Shown: positions 26,301 to 36,049, counted from the first letter of the stretch. The stretch: 49,506 nt of DNA from Streptomyces acidicola (GCF_009377235.1 NZ_VMNX01000042.1:1-49506); one strand, 5' to 3'. The notes: a model not told the origin generated them from the sequence alone. Program-made: numbers and translations.

Positions 26301-27219
26301 TGCCGCGCAGGTCGCTCAGGATCAGGTCCACCAGCACCTGTTCGAGCTTGAGGCCGCACCGGGCGGCCGGGAGGGTCACGGCCTTGCGTACTTCCCGCTC
26401 GTCCATCGGGCCGACGATGACCTGATGGGTGTCCAGGACGTCGCGAAGATACGGGAAAGCGAGGCAGGAGCCGTAGTGGTCCGCGCGCAGGCCGTAGACG
26501 GCGAGGGCGACGGGTTCCGCGGCTTCGGTGCCTTCGGTCAGTGCCGCGAGCGCCGCCACGAACCGGTGCCGCGCGGGCTCGTCCTCGCAGGCCGTGAACA
26601 GCTCCTCGAACTGGTCGACGACGAGCACCAGCCGTTCACCAGGGGCCAGGCGGAGCCGCGCTCGCACCAGCTGGGGGAGCGCGTGCGGCTCATTCCCCAT
26701 GGCTTCCCTGACCACCGCCTCCTCGACCCCGGCGACCTGCGCGAGCCCGGTCGACAGTGCCCCGAGCGGGTCGGTCGTCGGAGTGAACAGCAACTGCCGC
26801 CACTGGGACGAGCCCTCCACCTGACCCTTGGCCAGCTCCCACAGCAGCCCGGCCCGCAGCACCGAGGACTTGCCCGCACCGGACGGCGCGACGACGGCCA
26901 GCGGCTTGTGCTCGGTCAGGCATCCTCGGAGCCGGGTCAGTAACTGGCTGACCACGTCCTCCCGCCCGAAGAACCACTCCGCCTCGTCCAGCCGGAATGC
27001 GCGCATGCCGGGATACGGGCACACATGGACCGTCGCCGGGCTGGTCGTCCGGTCGTATTCCTCACCGGCGTGGTGGTAGTGCTCGTGCCGGTGACTGTTC
27101 ACATCGCCCTGTACGACGATCATGCTCTGCGCGGACTGGTAGACGATGCCGTGCTCGGTCGCCTCGGCGCGCAGCACGACCGGCGCCGGCCGCTCGCCGG
27201 CGTGGCCCGGGGAGGTCAT
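23353..27219 (-). CDS. nSTAND ATPase with WD40 propellers (NLR-like receptor)
   Basis: A 1288-aa receptor-like protein. Residues 17-28 carry RAEATEHGIVYQ, a motif shared with the C-terminus of the preceding gene, then a His-rich linker. The STAND ATPase domain begins at PYPGMRAF...EWFFGRE (about 69), with Walker A APSGAGKSSVLR (about 110) and Walker B LVLVVDQFEELF. A single membrane-like helix follows at about 524-548 (GAIATIVVLALLASGLAAFA). The C-terminus holds about 14 WD40 blades (recurring RLWDVSDPARP), probably two seven-bladed propellers. STAND/WD40 proteins are oligomerising sensors in which the propeller senses and the N-terminal tag recruits an effector. It overlaps the upstream gene by 4 bases (ATGA). 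Antiphage or cell-death roles are inference. Confidence 0.85.
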   Translation of the reverse strand: MTSPGHAGERPAPVVLRAEATEHGIVYQSAQSMIVVQGDVNSHRHEHYHHAGEEYDRTTSPATVHVCPYPGMRAFRLDEAEWFFGREDVVSQLLTRLRGCLTEHKPLAVVAPSGAGKSSVLRAGLLWELAKGQVEGSSQWRQLLFTPTTDPLGALSTGLAQVAGVEEAVVREAMGNEPHALPQLVRARLRLAPGERLVLVVDQFEELFTACEDEPARHRFVAALAALTEGTEAAEPVALAVYGLRADHYGSCLAFPYLRDVLDTHQVIVGPMDEREVRKAVTLPAARCGLKLEQVLVDLILSDLRGTAWRDENTAYGAGQLPLLAHALERTWLGRRGDTLTVGSYRDTGGIHGAIETTAQNVFRQLTPAAGSAARPFFLGLVRIDENGEVSRRRRTLRDLRRTATDPMAVDELAGRFTDARLLTQGVAHGEATVEVTHEALLWAWTELRDWIKAAGQHDVVRQEVEDSASVWDTAGRGDSTLLYRGTRLERARTWAADHQHDVQPLAAAFLTASQRQHRRARLIRRGAIATIVVLALLASGLAAFAFDSRSDALAQRDAAIFNRVTAEADRQRETNSALAAQLDLIAYRMRPTAGLSTRLMQGAGAVHATPLPQRFDTVYSVTFGPKGRLATGTGTLRIWDVSDPGRPAPLSGAIKPGSGPTAPTAYNKRGDLLAVGDAGNLQMYDVSDARRPVALSTLVPVSKGPVWSLRFSPDGRTLAVSTYYLSGAVATGTVELWDVAEPRRPRRLSTVHSVEGQVIVSTAFSPDGDTLAVSGGTAPGTTRSRLLRLWDVSDPARPRALGGEFGGHTNIVNRVAFSPDGRTLASAGSDNRAIVWDVSDPRRPKVVNTLFLNSPVMSVAFSPDGRILATGENSGSVHLWNAGAPGSTRVLGPPLRGHTTTVTALAFDATGRTLASGAIDGRVLLWRLPETLRVMSAGQGVESMAVTTDGRLLAAASGNRVTLWDVSDPTRLTPLGTLPPLRATANAVAFRPGPSRSPLLATGDVSGDVRLWDVSAPARPLPVGPALPGQTKPVGALAFDTGGRSLVASSLVVGGDVVGGLRVWDVSDPGRPDPLGDGEVRGQRMPLKGLAAAPQGGYFYTADTTGYLRVWHTADGGEAPSLTGEVLSPQIAFSLAASPRARLVATGGGDSKVRLWDVSRPRSPTAVGEPVLTGGITNSVGFSLDGTLLASGNAIGQVRLWDVSDPARISAYGYPVTGHGGAAMALVYAPRGGHLITGGADGTVRLWQTDTARARSMLCASTRHAMTAARWKEYVSPDLPYEPPCGD

Positions 27220-27632
27220 GGCCGGTTGACGTGGATGTCGTGCCCGGCCTGATAGACGATTCCGCTGTCCTTCGCCTCGGCTCGCATCTCGATGCGCTGC
27301 GCCGGGGTGTCGTCCTGTTCGGCTTGCTCGCCTGCGAGTTCATCGACCAGGACGGTGAGTGCCTGGCGTGCCGCTGGTTCGGCGGCGAGCAGGGCGCGGA
27401 AACGCTCCTCCCAGGCCGCGACGAGCCGGGACTCCTCCGCTTCGCCGGGAGAGTCGCGCAGTACGTCGAGGGCGGCATCCGTCGCGGACACGGCGGTGGC
27501 CTCCTCGTCGGGGCGGTGCCGCCGCCACACGCCTACGACCAGCTCTCGCACCCGTTCCCAGGCGTCTGTGGAGAGTGAACTCACCACCGTGTTGGCGGCC
27601 GTCGCCGCCAACACGGCCAACTGGTCCTCCAT
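27216..27632 (-). CDS. Small helical protein with C-terminal GIVYQ motif (Bell-like effector candidate)
   Basis: This 138-aa protein is translationally coupled to the STAND/WD40 gene. Residues 1-110 are predicted helical, with a hydrophobic opening (LAVLAATAANTVVSSLSTDAW) followed by amphipathic helices. This recalls the Bell-type putative membrane-killing domains of Streptomyces, which often contain a TDAWxxxR segment. A linker (EQAEQDDTPAQRI) leads to the terminal motif RAEAKDSGIVYQAGHDIHVN. Nine of twelve positions in the RAEA...GIVYQ core match the N-terminus of the STAND protein. Such paired motifs typify amyloid-signalling effector/receptor pairs. ATG 27632 is chosen because GGGGGAC precedes it and the compact domain starts there. 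Function is inferred from architecture and neighbourhood. Confidence 0.7.
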   Translation of the reverse strand: MEDQLAVLAATAANTVVSSLSTDAWERVRELVVGVWRRHRPDEEATAVSATDAALDVLRDSPGEAEESRLVAAWEERFRALLAAEPAARQALTVLVDELAGEQAEQDDTPAQRIEMRAEAKDSGIVYQAGHDIHVNRP

Positions 27633-27837
27633 GAGTGTCCCCCGTTCCGTGCGTGGTTGGTGTGCACTGCTCAGTCGACTGCGGTGCGTAGTCTGCCAGT
27701 TGCTCTGTGCCCAGTGTGGGGAAAACAAGGCCGGCTGTGCGAGGGCATGGCTGTGGGGGAACAGTGAATGCGGCCTCGGCGCCTGACCGGTGCGCGGCGC
27801 CTCGCGATGGGTCCGGCCGGGGAGTTGGGGCGTCGCG

Positions 27838-27902
27838 CCGGCCAGGGCCCGCACGGGAACCGTCGTGAACGTCGGCTGTGGAGGCAGGTCCTGGAAGAAG
27901 GG
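27838..27902 (-). pseudogene. Degenerate second copy of the class I fumarase 3' end
   Basis: Read on the minus strand, this segment encodes FFQDLPPQPTFTTVPVR, against [17 protein letters not shown] at the true end of the fumarase gene (28113-28179). The DNA is also alike, with two exact 14-base blocks (GTGAACGTCGGCTG and GGTCCTGGAAGAAG) at equal spacing. It is therefore a diverged duplicate of the fumarase 3' end, placed just upstream of the STAND cassette. Confidence 0.75.
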
Positions 27903-28058
27903 TTTGACTTGTTCGGCTCGCGTGAACCTCCGCACGATGCCTGCGTGATCAATCACGACGCGACCGCCGACTCACACCAGACCGCCGTCATCCTGTCGTC
28001 CCTGCTGCTACGAGCGTGAAAGGTGACGACAACTCCTAGGGGAACGGGCGGATACGGC

Positions 28059-28089
28059 GAAAGCCCCCGACTGACGGCCAGGGGCTTTC
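28059..28089 (-). terminator. Terminator after the class I fumarase gene
   Basis: A perfect 9-bp stem, GAAAGCCCC paired with GGGGCTTTC, with a 13-base loop lies about 20 bases past the fumarase stop on the minus strand. Confidence 0.7.
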
Positions 28090-28108
28090 TACGGGCGCTG
28101 GGGCTGCG

Positions 28109-29800
<1,692 letters not shown>

Positions 29801-29913
29801 CTCAGCCCATTCCTCACTCGGCAGACGGCCGCCCGCCGACACCGGCAGGCCTCACCAGCGTAGAACCTGTCGCCGACAGGGAGTCTGTGAGGTAAGGCTC
29901 AGTGCGAGAACCG

Positions 29914-29956
29914 GGGTTTTCCACAGGCTGGGAAACAGGACGGGTTTTCCACAGGC
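29914..29956. repeat. Paired 15-bp direct repeats resembling DnaA boxes
   Basis: GGGTTTTCCACAGGC occurs exactly twice (29914-29928 and 29942-29956), 28 bases apart. Each contains TTTTCCACA, one base from the consensus DnaA box TTATCCACA. They lie 49-91 bases upstream of the DUF1707 gene and in the promoter region of the divergent fumarase gene. Confidence 0.6.
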
Positions 29957-30004
29957 CCGGACGAGGGGTAGTCGCGATCTATCGCGTTTCGGTACGCTGC
30001 TGCC

Positions 30005-30709
30005 GTGGACCTTCAGAAGAGCGCCCAGCAGCAGGTCGGCGTAGCGCGCGTTTCCGAACTGCGCGCTTCGGACGCCGACCGTGACCGCATCGCCGACATC
30101 CTGCGCGACGCCCTCGCCGAGGGCCGCCTCACCGCCGATGAGCACGCCGAGCGGGTCGAGGGCGTGCTCGCCGCCAAGACCGTCGGCGAGCTGGAGGTGT
30201 TCATACGGGACCTGCCCGCCGCCCACCATGGCAATGGCAGGGCCGCCGCGTACGCGGCGGCGCCCAGCCGGCCCTCGCCGGGCGCGATTCCGGTAGACCC
30301 GGACGAGCATCTGGTGGCGGTCTTCAGTTCCTCGCTGCGCAGGGGCCGCTGGCGGGCCGGCCGCCGCATCCACGCGTACGCGATATTCGGCAGCGTCGAG
30401 ATCGACCTCAGCGAGGCGCTCTTCGAGCACCGCCAGGTGATGATCAAGGCGATCTCGATATGCGGCAGCGTGGAGGTCCGCGTCCCGGAGAACGTCTCGC
30501 TGCGGGGCAGCGGCGGCGGCGTCCTCGGCAGCTTCGAGGTGGACACGCTGGATTCGGGGGAGCCCGACGCGCCCGTGGTCTATGTGGACGGGCTGGCCGT
30601 ACTGGGCAGCGTGGAGGCGAGGCCCAAGCGGGGCAAGGTGATCGCCGACCTGCTCGACCACGTCACGCGCAAGGTCGACAGCAGTTTGCGCAAACACCTG
30701 GATCGTTGA
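30005..30709 (+). CDS. DUF1707 / LiaF-like C-terminal domain protein
   Basis: A 234-aa protein with a DUF1707 domain at about 15-70 (ELRASDADRDRIADILRDAL...RLTADEHAERV), common in actinobacterial membrane-associated and SHOCT-like proteins. The C-terminal part repeats the pattern IFGSVEI / ICGSVEV / VLGSVEA, as in the cell-wall-active-antibiotic response domain of LiaF (DUF2154). No membrane helix is seen, so it may be peripheral or cytosolic. GTG 30005 begins the conserved sequence. TACGCT at 29993-29998 would place transcription at or very near the start codon, suggesting a leaderless message. Function is unknown; an envelope-stress role is inferred. Confidence 0.82.
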   Translation: MDLQKSAQQQVGVARVSELRASDADRDRIADILRDALAEGRLTADEHAERVEGVLAAKTVGELEVFIRDLPAAHHGNGRAAAYAAAPSRPSPGAIPVDPDEHLVAVFSSSLRRGRWRAGRRIHAYAIFGSVEIDLSEALFEHRQVMIKAISICGSVEVRVPENVSLRGSGGGVLGSFEVDTLDSGEPDAPVVYVDGLAVLGSVEARPKRGKVIADLLDHVTRKVDSSLRKHLDR

Positions 30710-30873
30710 CGTTTGCGAATCTCTTTCACCTCGGAAGGCCCTGTACTCACTGTCTTTCGCTCCATGTCGCCCTCGGAACCCAGCGGTTCGGAACTCCACG
30801 CTTAGGCCCGCGCACAACGGGTAGGCCTTGCTGCATCGTCTCTCGCTCGCGAAGCCGTCGTCAGGAGTAGACC

Positions 30874-31248
30874 GTGCTGCAACCGTCCCATTCGTCCCTG
30901 CAGGTCGCTGCTGTTCCGTCCCAGCGGGTGCCAGCGCGAGACAGGGATCAGGACGTCCCCTGGCACACGGAGGCGGTGTGCCGACGCGATGAGGCCGGAC
31001 TGTTCTTCGCCCCGTCGAAGGAGCCCACCGCGGCCCGGCTCTCCCGCGAGGAGGCGGCGAAGCGGGTCTGTGCCCGCTGTCCCGTCATGGTCGAGTGCCG
31101 CGAGCACGCGCTGCTGCAGCCCGAGCCGTACGGCGTCTGGGGCGGCCTCACCGCCGCCGAGCGCCGTGTGGTCCTGGCCCGGCGCCGCCGCCGCGAGCTG
31201 GAGCTGAAGAAGGCGGCCTCGGCGAGCCGCGTGGCCGCCGCGTCCTGA
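30874..31248 (+). CDS. WhiB-family iron-sulfur regulator
   Basis: A 124-aa Wbl protein. Four cysteines bind a 4Fe-4S cluster: one in TEAVCRRDEAGLFF (about 36) and three in RVCARCPVMVEC (CxxCxxxxxC). The turn GVWGGLT and a basic C-terminal tail (ARRRRRELELKK) follow, as in DNA- and sigma-interacting Wbl proteins. Position between a DUF1707 gene and glpX matches the S. coelicolor gene I remember as wblI. GTG 30874 is preceded by AGGAG at the right distance. Such proteins usually act with HrdB region 4 to control development, redox or antibiotic responses; its particular targets are unknown. Confidence 0.9.
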   Translation: MLQPSHSSLQVAAVPSQRVPARDRDQDVPWHTEAVCRRDEAGLFFAPSKEPTAARLSREEAAKRVCARCPVMVECREHALLQPEPYGVWGGLTAAERRVVLARRRRRELELKKAASASRVAAAS

Positions 31249-31292
31249 ACTCCTCCGGACTCCTCGGGATTCCTCCAGACTCCTCCAGAACA

Positions 31293-31355
31293 AGGGGCAC
31301 CCCTCCGCACAGGGGCGCCCCGTAAGGGGCGCGGGGAACTGCGCGACCAGCCACG
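31293..31355. repeat. Dispersed Streptomyces intergenic repeat with hairpin
   Basis: The stretch includes GGGGCGCGGGGAACTGCGCG followed by ACCAGCC, a sequence I recognise as recurring between genes across Streptomyces genomes. It contains a 7-bp hairpin, GCGCCCC (31315-31321)-GTAA-GGGGCGC (31326-31332), which may end transcription of both convergent neighbours. Short ACTCCTCC-type repeats precede it (31250-31290). Confidence 0.6.
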
Positions 31356-31408
31356 GACTAGCCGCTGTGACCCACGGTCCGCAGTTCCCAACGTCCAAAC
31401 GGGCGGAG

Positions 31409-32443
31409 CTACTTGGCTCGTTCGAAGTCGATCGAGCTGTACGCGCGCAGCTTGCTCAGCCGGTGCACGGAGTCGATGCGGCGGACCGTGCCGGACTTCG
31501 ACCGCATGACGATCGAGTCGGTCGTCGCGGTCTCCGCGCGGTAGCGCACACCGCGCAGCAGCTCGCCGTCGGTGATGCCGGTGGCCACGAAGAAGACGTT
31601 CTCACCGGAGACCAGGTCGTCCGTCGTCAGCACGCGGTCGAGGTCGTGGCCCGCGTCGATGGCGCGCTGCCGCTCTCCGTCGTCCTTCGGCCACAGCTTG
31701 CCCTGGATGGTGCCGCCGAGGCACTTGACCGCACAGGCCGAGATGATGCCCTCGGGCGTACCGCCGATGCCGAGCAGCAGGTCGATACCGGTGTTCTCGC
31801 GCAGCGCCAGGATCGAGCCCGCGACGTCGCCGTCGGAGATCAGCTTGATGCGCGCTCCGGTCTCCCGGACCTCCTTGATGAGCCCTTCGTGGCGGGGCCG
31901 GTCGAGGATCACGACCGTGACATCCTCGGGCGCGGACCGCTTGGCCTTGGCGACCCGCCGGATGTTGACGGACACGGGCGCGTTGATGTCGACGAAGTCG
32001 GCGGCCTCCGGCCCGGTGACCAGCTTGTCCATGTAGAAGACGGCCGACGGGTCGAACATGGTGCCCCGGTCGGCGGCCGCGAGCACCGCGATGGCGTTCG
32101 TCATGCCCTTCGCCGTCAGGGTCGTACCGTCGATCGGGTCCACGGCGATGTCGCACTCGGGGCCGGTCCCGTCTCCGACACGCTCCCCGTTGAAGAGCAT
32201 CGGGGCCTCGTCCTTCTCGCCCTCGCCGATGACGACGACACCGTTCATCGACACGGTGGAGACGAGGCTTCGCATGGCGCGTACGGCGGCACCGTCGGCG
32301 CCGTTCTTGTCTCCGCGCCCGACCCAGCGGCCGGCGGCCATGGCGGCGGCCTCGGTGACGCGTACCAGTTCCAGGGCGAGGTTGCGGTCGGGGGCCTCGG
32401 ACGGCACCTCGAGTTCGGACGGCAGATGATGGTTCTCGGTCAT
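31409..32443 (-). CDS. glpX: Class II fructose-1,6-bisphosphatase
   Basis: A 344-aa GlpX-type phosphatase that converts fructose 1,6-bisphosphate to fructose 6-phosphate in gluconeogenesis; in actinobacteria it is often the only such enzyme. Metal- and substrate-binding motifs are intact: [43 protein letters not shown] and [19 protein letters not shown] 32443 begins the conserved [13 protein letters not shown] region, with AAAGG upstream. It is divergent from the DUF4245 gene, and the promoters share a gap of about 125 bases. Confidence 0.95.
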   Translation of the reverse strand: MTENHHLPSELEVPSEAPDRNLALELVRVTEAAAMAAGRWVGRGDKNGADGAAVRAMRSLVSTVSMNGVVVIGEGEKDEAPMLFNGERVGDGTGPECDIAVDPIDGTTLTAKGMTNAIAVLAAADRGTMFDPSAVFYMDKLVTGPEAADFVDINAPVSVNIRRVAKAKRSAPEDVTVVILDRPRHEGLIKEVRETGARIKLISDGDVAGSILALRENTGIDLLLGIGGTPEGIISACAVKCLGGTIQGKLWPKDDGERQRAIDAGHDLDRVLTTDDLVSGENVFFVATGITDGELLRGVRYRAETATTDSIVMRSKSGTVRRIDSVHRLSKLRAYSSIDFERAK

Positions 32444-32568
32444 CGGAGCGCACCTTTCTGATACGACGACGGCCGTATGAGGGTTCGGATCGACTCTATC
32501 GCCAGACCGACAAAACGAGCAGGGGACCCCACGGATGAGCAGACCGGTGCACCTGCGACGATGAGGGC

Positions 32569-33084
32569 GTGGCAGGCAAGAATGGCAAGCAGACGGTCCG
32601 CAACATGGTCCTCTCCCTCGGGGTCAGTGTGCTGGCGGCCGGCGTCATCTATCTTTTCGTTCCGCACGACGAAACGCCTCCCGAGCTCAAGCGGGTCGAC
32701 TACCGCGTCGAGCTCCTGACGGCACGCCGTGCGGCGTCCTATCCGGTGGCCGCGCCCGAGGGCCTGCCCCAGAGCTGGAAGGCGACCTCGGTCCGCTTCC
32801 AGGGCGACAACTTCGATGCCTGGCACCTCGGTTTCCATGACCCCGATGGTCAGTACGTGGCGGTCGAGCAGTCCGCTCAGAAACCGTCCACCTTCATCGA
32901 GGACGCCACCCAGCGCGCCGAGGAGACGTCCACCCAGAAGATCGGCGACCAGGTGTGGCGGCGCTACGAGGGCGAGCGCTACGACGCCCTCGTCCTGGAG
33001 GGCCAGGGAGTGACGACGGTGGTCACGGGGTCGGCACCGTTCGCCCAGCTGGCGGAGATGGCGGAGGCGCTGCAAACGGAGTGA
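32569..33084 (+). CDS. DUF4245 membrane-anchored protein
   Basis: A 171-aa protein with one N-terminal helix ([20 protein letters not shown], about 11-31) that is probably an uncleaved anchor, and an outward-facing domain of the DUF4245 family ([52 protein letters not shown]). The family is restricted to actinobacteria and typically lies beside glpX, as here, but has no known function. GTG 32569 gives the short basic cytoplasmic start ([12 protein letters not shown]). The message may have a very short leader, since no clear ribosome site precedes the start. Confidence 0.82.
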   Translation: MAGKNGKQTVRNMVLSLGVSVLAAGVIYLFVPHDETPPELKRVDYRVELLTARRAASYPVAAPEGLPQSWKATSVRFQGDNFDAWHLGFHDPDGQYVAVEQSAQKPSTFIEDATQRAEETSTQKIGDQVWRRYEGERYDALVLEGQGVTTVVTGSAPFAQLAEMAEALQTE

Positions 33085-33103
33085 GGCGTGCGCGGGGGCA
33101 CGC

Positions 33104-33133
33104 GTCGGCCCCCGATCGTGACCGGGGGCCGAC
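33104..33133. terminator. Terminator after the DUF4245 gene
   Basis: A perfect 11-bp stem, GTCGGCCCCCG paired with CGGGGGCCGAC, with an 8-base loop lies 20 bases after the stop. It also faces the convergent xse side. Confidence 0.8.
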
Positions 33134-33146
33134 AAGGGTGTTCAGG

Positions 33147-33351
33147 TCAGCACTCGCCGCCCCACCTCATGCAGGTCAGGGTGCCCGCGCCGCTCAGGAA
33201 GTGGCTGTTCGACTCCGGCGGGTAGTGCAGACACCGGGTGGCCCACTGGCCGCCGTCCCAGGTATACCGCCAGGAGATGTGGTCGGCGCCGTCCGCAGCG
33301 GCAGATCCTGCCGGCGCAGGGCCCCCGGGGGACGGAAACGCACCGCGCCGG
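33147..33351 (-). pseudogene. C-terminal remnant of a cysteine-containing protein
   Basis: Between DUF4245 and xseB the minus strand reads ADGADHISWRYTWDGGQW, then ATRCLHYPPESNSHF and LTCMRWGGEC, with a stop at 33147-33149. The composition (Trp, Tyr, Cys, GG turns) looks like a genuine secreted-protein end and unlike random G+C-rich sequence. No start codon lies in this frame upstream of the segment, and it runs into the end of xseB. It is probably a truncated gene; the family is not recognised. Confidence 0.4.
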
Positions 33352-33606
33352 TCACTTGGCGCCCGCGCCCTCCGAGCCCGCCTCCGGCCCTTCCTCCTCG
33401 GCCAAGGCCGCGTCCAGCCGTCGCCGTGCCCCGTCCAGCCAGTGCCGGCAGACCTTGGCCAGCTCCTCGCCGCGCTCCCACAGGGCGAGGGACTCCTCCA
33501 GGGACGTACCGCCCGCCTCCAGGCGGCGGACGACCTCGATCAGCTCGTCCCGCGCCTGCTCGTACCCGAGCGCCTCGCTGGTCTCGCTCGTGCTGCTGCT
33601 GGTCAT
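33352..33606 (-). CDS. xseB: Exodeoxyribonuclease VII small subunit
   Basis: An 84-aa small subunit of exonuclease VII. The conserved core [37 protein letters not shown] and the helix ending [12 protein letters not shown] form the short helical protein that wraps the large subunit. The acidic tail [15 protein letters not shown] is lineage-specific. ATG 33606 starts the typical Ser/Thr-rich leader. It follows xseA by 10 bases on the same strand, so the two are co-transcribed in the fixed ratio needed for the complex. Confidence 0.93.
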   Translation of the reverse strand: MTSSSTSETSEALGYEQARDELIEVVRRLEAGGTSLEESLALWERGEELAKVCRHWLDGARRRLDAALAEEEGPEAGSEGAGAK

Positions 33607-33616
33607 GTCCCTCACC

Positions 33617-34825
33617 CTATGTGTCGACTCGTACCGTGAACTCGCCCTCGGCCACCCGGGCCCGCAGCGGCTCGCCGTCCGTGACCTCCTCCGGGGCGCG
33701 TACGACATGGCCGTCGGCCTTCTGCAGCACCGCGTACCCACGCTTCAGCGTCGCGGCCGGGGAGAGGGCCACCACGCGCGCGTGGGTGTGCGCCAGCTCC
33801 GAGTCGGCGCGGTCCAGGTGGTGGCCGAGGCAGCGGCGGCTCCGGTCGAGGAGCGCGGCGACCTGGTCCGCGCGCTCGTCGACCATGCGGTGCGGGTCCT
33901 CCATCGAAGGGCGGGCCAGCGCATGCGCCAGCCCTCGCTCCTCACGGTCGATGAGCGCCTCGACGCAGCGTCGCCCGCGGTCCCGCAGCCAGCGCACCCG
34001 CTCGTACTCCTCGCCGACGTCCGGTACGACCTTCTTGGCGGCGTCGGTCGGCGTGGACGCGCGCAGGTCGGCCACATGGTCCAGCAGGGGGTTGTCCGGC
34101 TCGTGCCCGATGGCCGACACGACCGGCGTACGGCAGGACGCCACCGACCTGATGAGCTGTTCGTCGGAGAACGGCAGCAGGTCCTCCACACTGCCGCCGC
34201 CCCGCGCCACGATGATCACGTCCACGTCGTCGAGTGCGTCCAGCTCCTTGACGGCCTGGACGACCTGCGGCACCGCGTGCACGCCCTGCACCGCGACGTT
34301 GCGCACCTCGAAGCGGACGGCCGGCCAGCGGTGCCGGGCGTTCTCGAGGACGTCCCGCTCGGCCGCCGATGCCCGCCCGCAGACGAGCCCGATGAGCTGC
34401 GGCAGGAAGGGCAGCGGCTTCTTGCGCTCGGGCGCGAACAGCCCTTCCGCGGCGAGGGACTTCTTCAACTGCTCCAGCCGGGCGAGGAGTTCACCCACAC
34501 CCACCGGTCGTATCTCCGCGGCGCGCAGGGACAGCTGCCCGCGCGGCGCGTACCACTCGGGCTTCGCGTGCACCACGACGCGCGCGCCCTCGCTCACGAT
34601 GTCGGCGACCGCGTCGAACACCTGCCGGTAGCAGGTGACGCTCACGGAGATGTCGTACGACGGGTCGCGCAGCGTCATGAAGACGACGCCCGCACCCGGG
34701 CGCCGCGACAACTGGGTGATCTGCCCCTCGACCCACACCGCGCCGAGCCGGTCGATCCACCCTCCGATGAGCCGCGACACCTCGCCGACGGGCAGCGGGG
34801 CGTCCGCGGACGTAGTCAGTGCCAT
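33617..34825 (-). CDS. xseA: Exodeoxyribonuclease VII large subunit
   Basis: A 402-aa catalytic subunit of exonuclease VII, which degrades single-stranded DNA in both directions during repair. An N-terminal OB fold ([20 protein letters not shown]) is followed by the nuclease core ([57 protein letters not shown], with conserved Asp/His/Asp). A long helical region (about 260-350) mediates assembly, and the C-terminus LKRGYAVLQ is typical. ATG 34825 is chosen because the family N-terminus ([15 protein letters not shown]) begins soon after. It is divergent from ispH and forms an operon with xseB. Confidence 0.95.
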   Translation of the reverse strand: MALTTSADAPLPVGEVSRLIGGWIDRLGAVWVEGQITQLSRRPGAGVVFMTLRDPSYDISVSVTCYRQVFDAVADIVSEGARVVVHAKPEWYAPRGQLSLRAAEIRPVGVGELLARLEQLKKSLAAEGLFAPERKKPLPFLPQLIGLVCGRASAAERDVLENARHRWPAVRFEVRNVAVQGVHAVPQVVQAVKELDALDDVDVIIVARGGGSVEDLLPFSDEQLIRSVASCRTPVVSAIGHEPDNPLLDHVADLRASTPTDAAKKVVPDVGEEYERVRWLRDRGRRCVEALIDREERGLAHALARPSMEDPHRMVDERADQVAALLDRSRRCLGHHLDRADSELAHTHARVVALSPAATLKRGYAVLQKADGHVVRAPEEVTDGEPLRARVAEGEFTVRVDT

Positions 34826-34943
34826 GCGCCCGAGAGTAGTGGGGGCGACTGACATTCCGGCTGCTCCCGGGCGTGAACCGGTAGCCACAGGCGAAGGCTC
34901 CCGCCCGCGCTGCCCCGCCAACTTCGGCCCGCCCTGCGCGGCC

Positions 34944-34958
34944 TTACGATGGTGGGCA
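34944..34958 (+). promoter_or_regulatory. Candidate -10 element giving leaderless ispH mRNA
   Basis: TACGAT at 34945-34950 lies exactly seven bases before ATG 34958. That spacing places the transcription start at or next to the start codon, a common leaderless arrangement in Streptomyces. It also argues against the in-frame ATG at 34949, which overlaps the element. Confidence 0.4.
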
Positions 34959-35965
34959 TGACTGCTTCGCCTGGCCGCCGTGTCCTCCTCGCCGCCCCCC
35001 GCGGCTACTGCGCGGGAGTCGACCGCGCCGTGATCGCCGTCGAGAAGGCCCTGGAGCAGTACGGGGCCCCGATCTACGTCCGCCATGAGATCGTCCACAA
35101 CAAGTACGTCGTGCAGACCCTGGAGAAGAAGGGCGCGATCTTCGTCGAGCAGACGGAGGAAGTCCCCCCGGGCAACATCGTCATGTTCTCCGCGCACGGC
35201 GTGGCGCCGACCGTCCACGAGGAGGCCGAGCGCGGCCGCCTCGCCACCATCGACGCGACCTGCCCCCTGGTCACCAAGGTCCACAAGGAAGCCATCCGGT
35301 ACGCCGGCGACGATTTCGACATCCTCCTGATCGGGCACGAGGGCCACGAGGAGGTCATCGGCACCTCCGGTGAGGCGCCGGACCACATCACGCTCGTCGA
35401 CGGCCCCGAGGACGTCGCCAAGGTCGAGGTCCGCGACCCGTCCAAGGTCGTGTGGCTCTCCCAGACCACGCTCTCCGTGGACGAGACCATGGAGACGGTC
35501 GGCGCGCTCAAGGAGAAGTTCCCGTTGCTCGTCTCGCCGCCGAGCGACGACATCTGCTACGCCACGCAGAACCGTCAGCTCGCCGTGAAGCAGATGGGCG
35601 CACAGGCGGAGCTGGTGATCGTCGTCGGCTCGCGCAACTCGTCCAACTCCAAGCGGCTTGTCGAGGTCGCCAAGCTCGCGGGCTCGCGCGAGGCATACCT
35701 CGTGGACTTCGCCGACGAGATCGACGAGGCCTGGCTCGAGGGCGTCTCCACGGTCGGTGTCACCTCGGGCGCATCGGTGCCCGAGATCCTCGTCGAGGAG
35801 GTCCTGGAGTGGCTCTCGCAGCGCGGCTTCGCGGACGTCGAGCTCGTCAAGGCCGCCGAGGAGTCGATCGTCTTCTCCCTGCCGAAGGAACTGCGCAAGG
35901 ACCTGCGTGCGGAGGCGGCGAGCCTGGTGGCGGAGCGCACGGGCCGGGACACCACCGGGCAGTAG
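34958..35965 (+). CDS. ispH: 4-hydroxy-3-methylbut-2-enyl diphosphate reductase
   Basis: A 335-aa IspH/LytB enzyme performing the last MEP-pathway step, HMBPP to IPP and DMAPP, using an iron-sulfur cluster. The three cluster cysteines are in [11 protein letters not shown] (about 18), [11 protein letters not shown] (about 104) and [11 protein letters not shown] (about 200). Conserved substrate residues appear in [18 protein letters not shown] and [18 protein letters not shown] 34958 ([11 protein letters not shown]) is preferred to ATG 34949 because of the -10 element just upstream. The product feeds polyprenyl synthesis by the UppS encoded at the other end of the window. Confidence 0.95.
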   Translation: MTASPGRRVLLAAPRGYCAGVDRAVIAVEKALEQYGAPIYVRHEIVHNKYVVQTLEKKGAIFVEQTEEVPPGNIVMFSAHGVAPTVHEEAERGRLATIDATCPLVTKVHKEAIRYAGDDFDILLIGHEGHEEVIGTSGEAPDHITLVDGPEDVAKVEVRDPSKVVWLSQTTLSVDETMETVGALKEKFPLLVSPPSDDICYATQNRQLAVKQMGAQAELVIVVGSRNSSNSKRLVEVAKLAGSREAYLVDFADEIDEAWLEGVSTVGVTSGASVPEILVEEVLEWLSQRGFADVELVKAAEESIVFSLPKELRKDLRAEAASLVAERTGRDTTGQ

Positions 35966-36025
35966 CACGTAGTAGAAGTGAGGGTTCTGCGCGGTTGCGG
36001 CCCGTGAACCCGGCACCGGTACGTC

Positions 36026-36049
36026 ACGTTACGTCGTACGACGTAACGT
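36026..36049. promoter_or_regulatory. Perfect 24-bp palindrome upstream of ppgK
   Basis: ACGTTACGTCGT (36026-36037) is followed directly by its exact reverse complement ACGACGTAACGT (36038-36049), ending six bases before the ppgK ATG and covering the ribosome-binding region. The size and contiguous symmetry resemble a TetR-type operator. As RNA it would form a 10-12 bp hairpin hiding the translation start. Confidence 0.6.

Larger units (their letters stand above)
27633..28108. other. Promoter region of the STAND cassette with flanking remnant DNA
   Basis: This 476-base gap holds the promoter region of the cassette (about 27640-27780, on the minus strand) and a degenerate copy of the class I fumarase gene end (27838-27902). 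About 155 bases with no recognised content follow, then the fumarase terminator. No intact gene is seen. Confidence 0.5.

Noticed and set aside
27768..28019. Plus-strand frame of 83 codons upstream of the STAND cassette
   Set aside because: It runs antisense across the fumarase-end remnant, so its apparent coding quality comes from that duplicated sequence.
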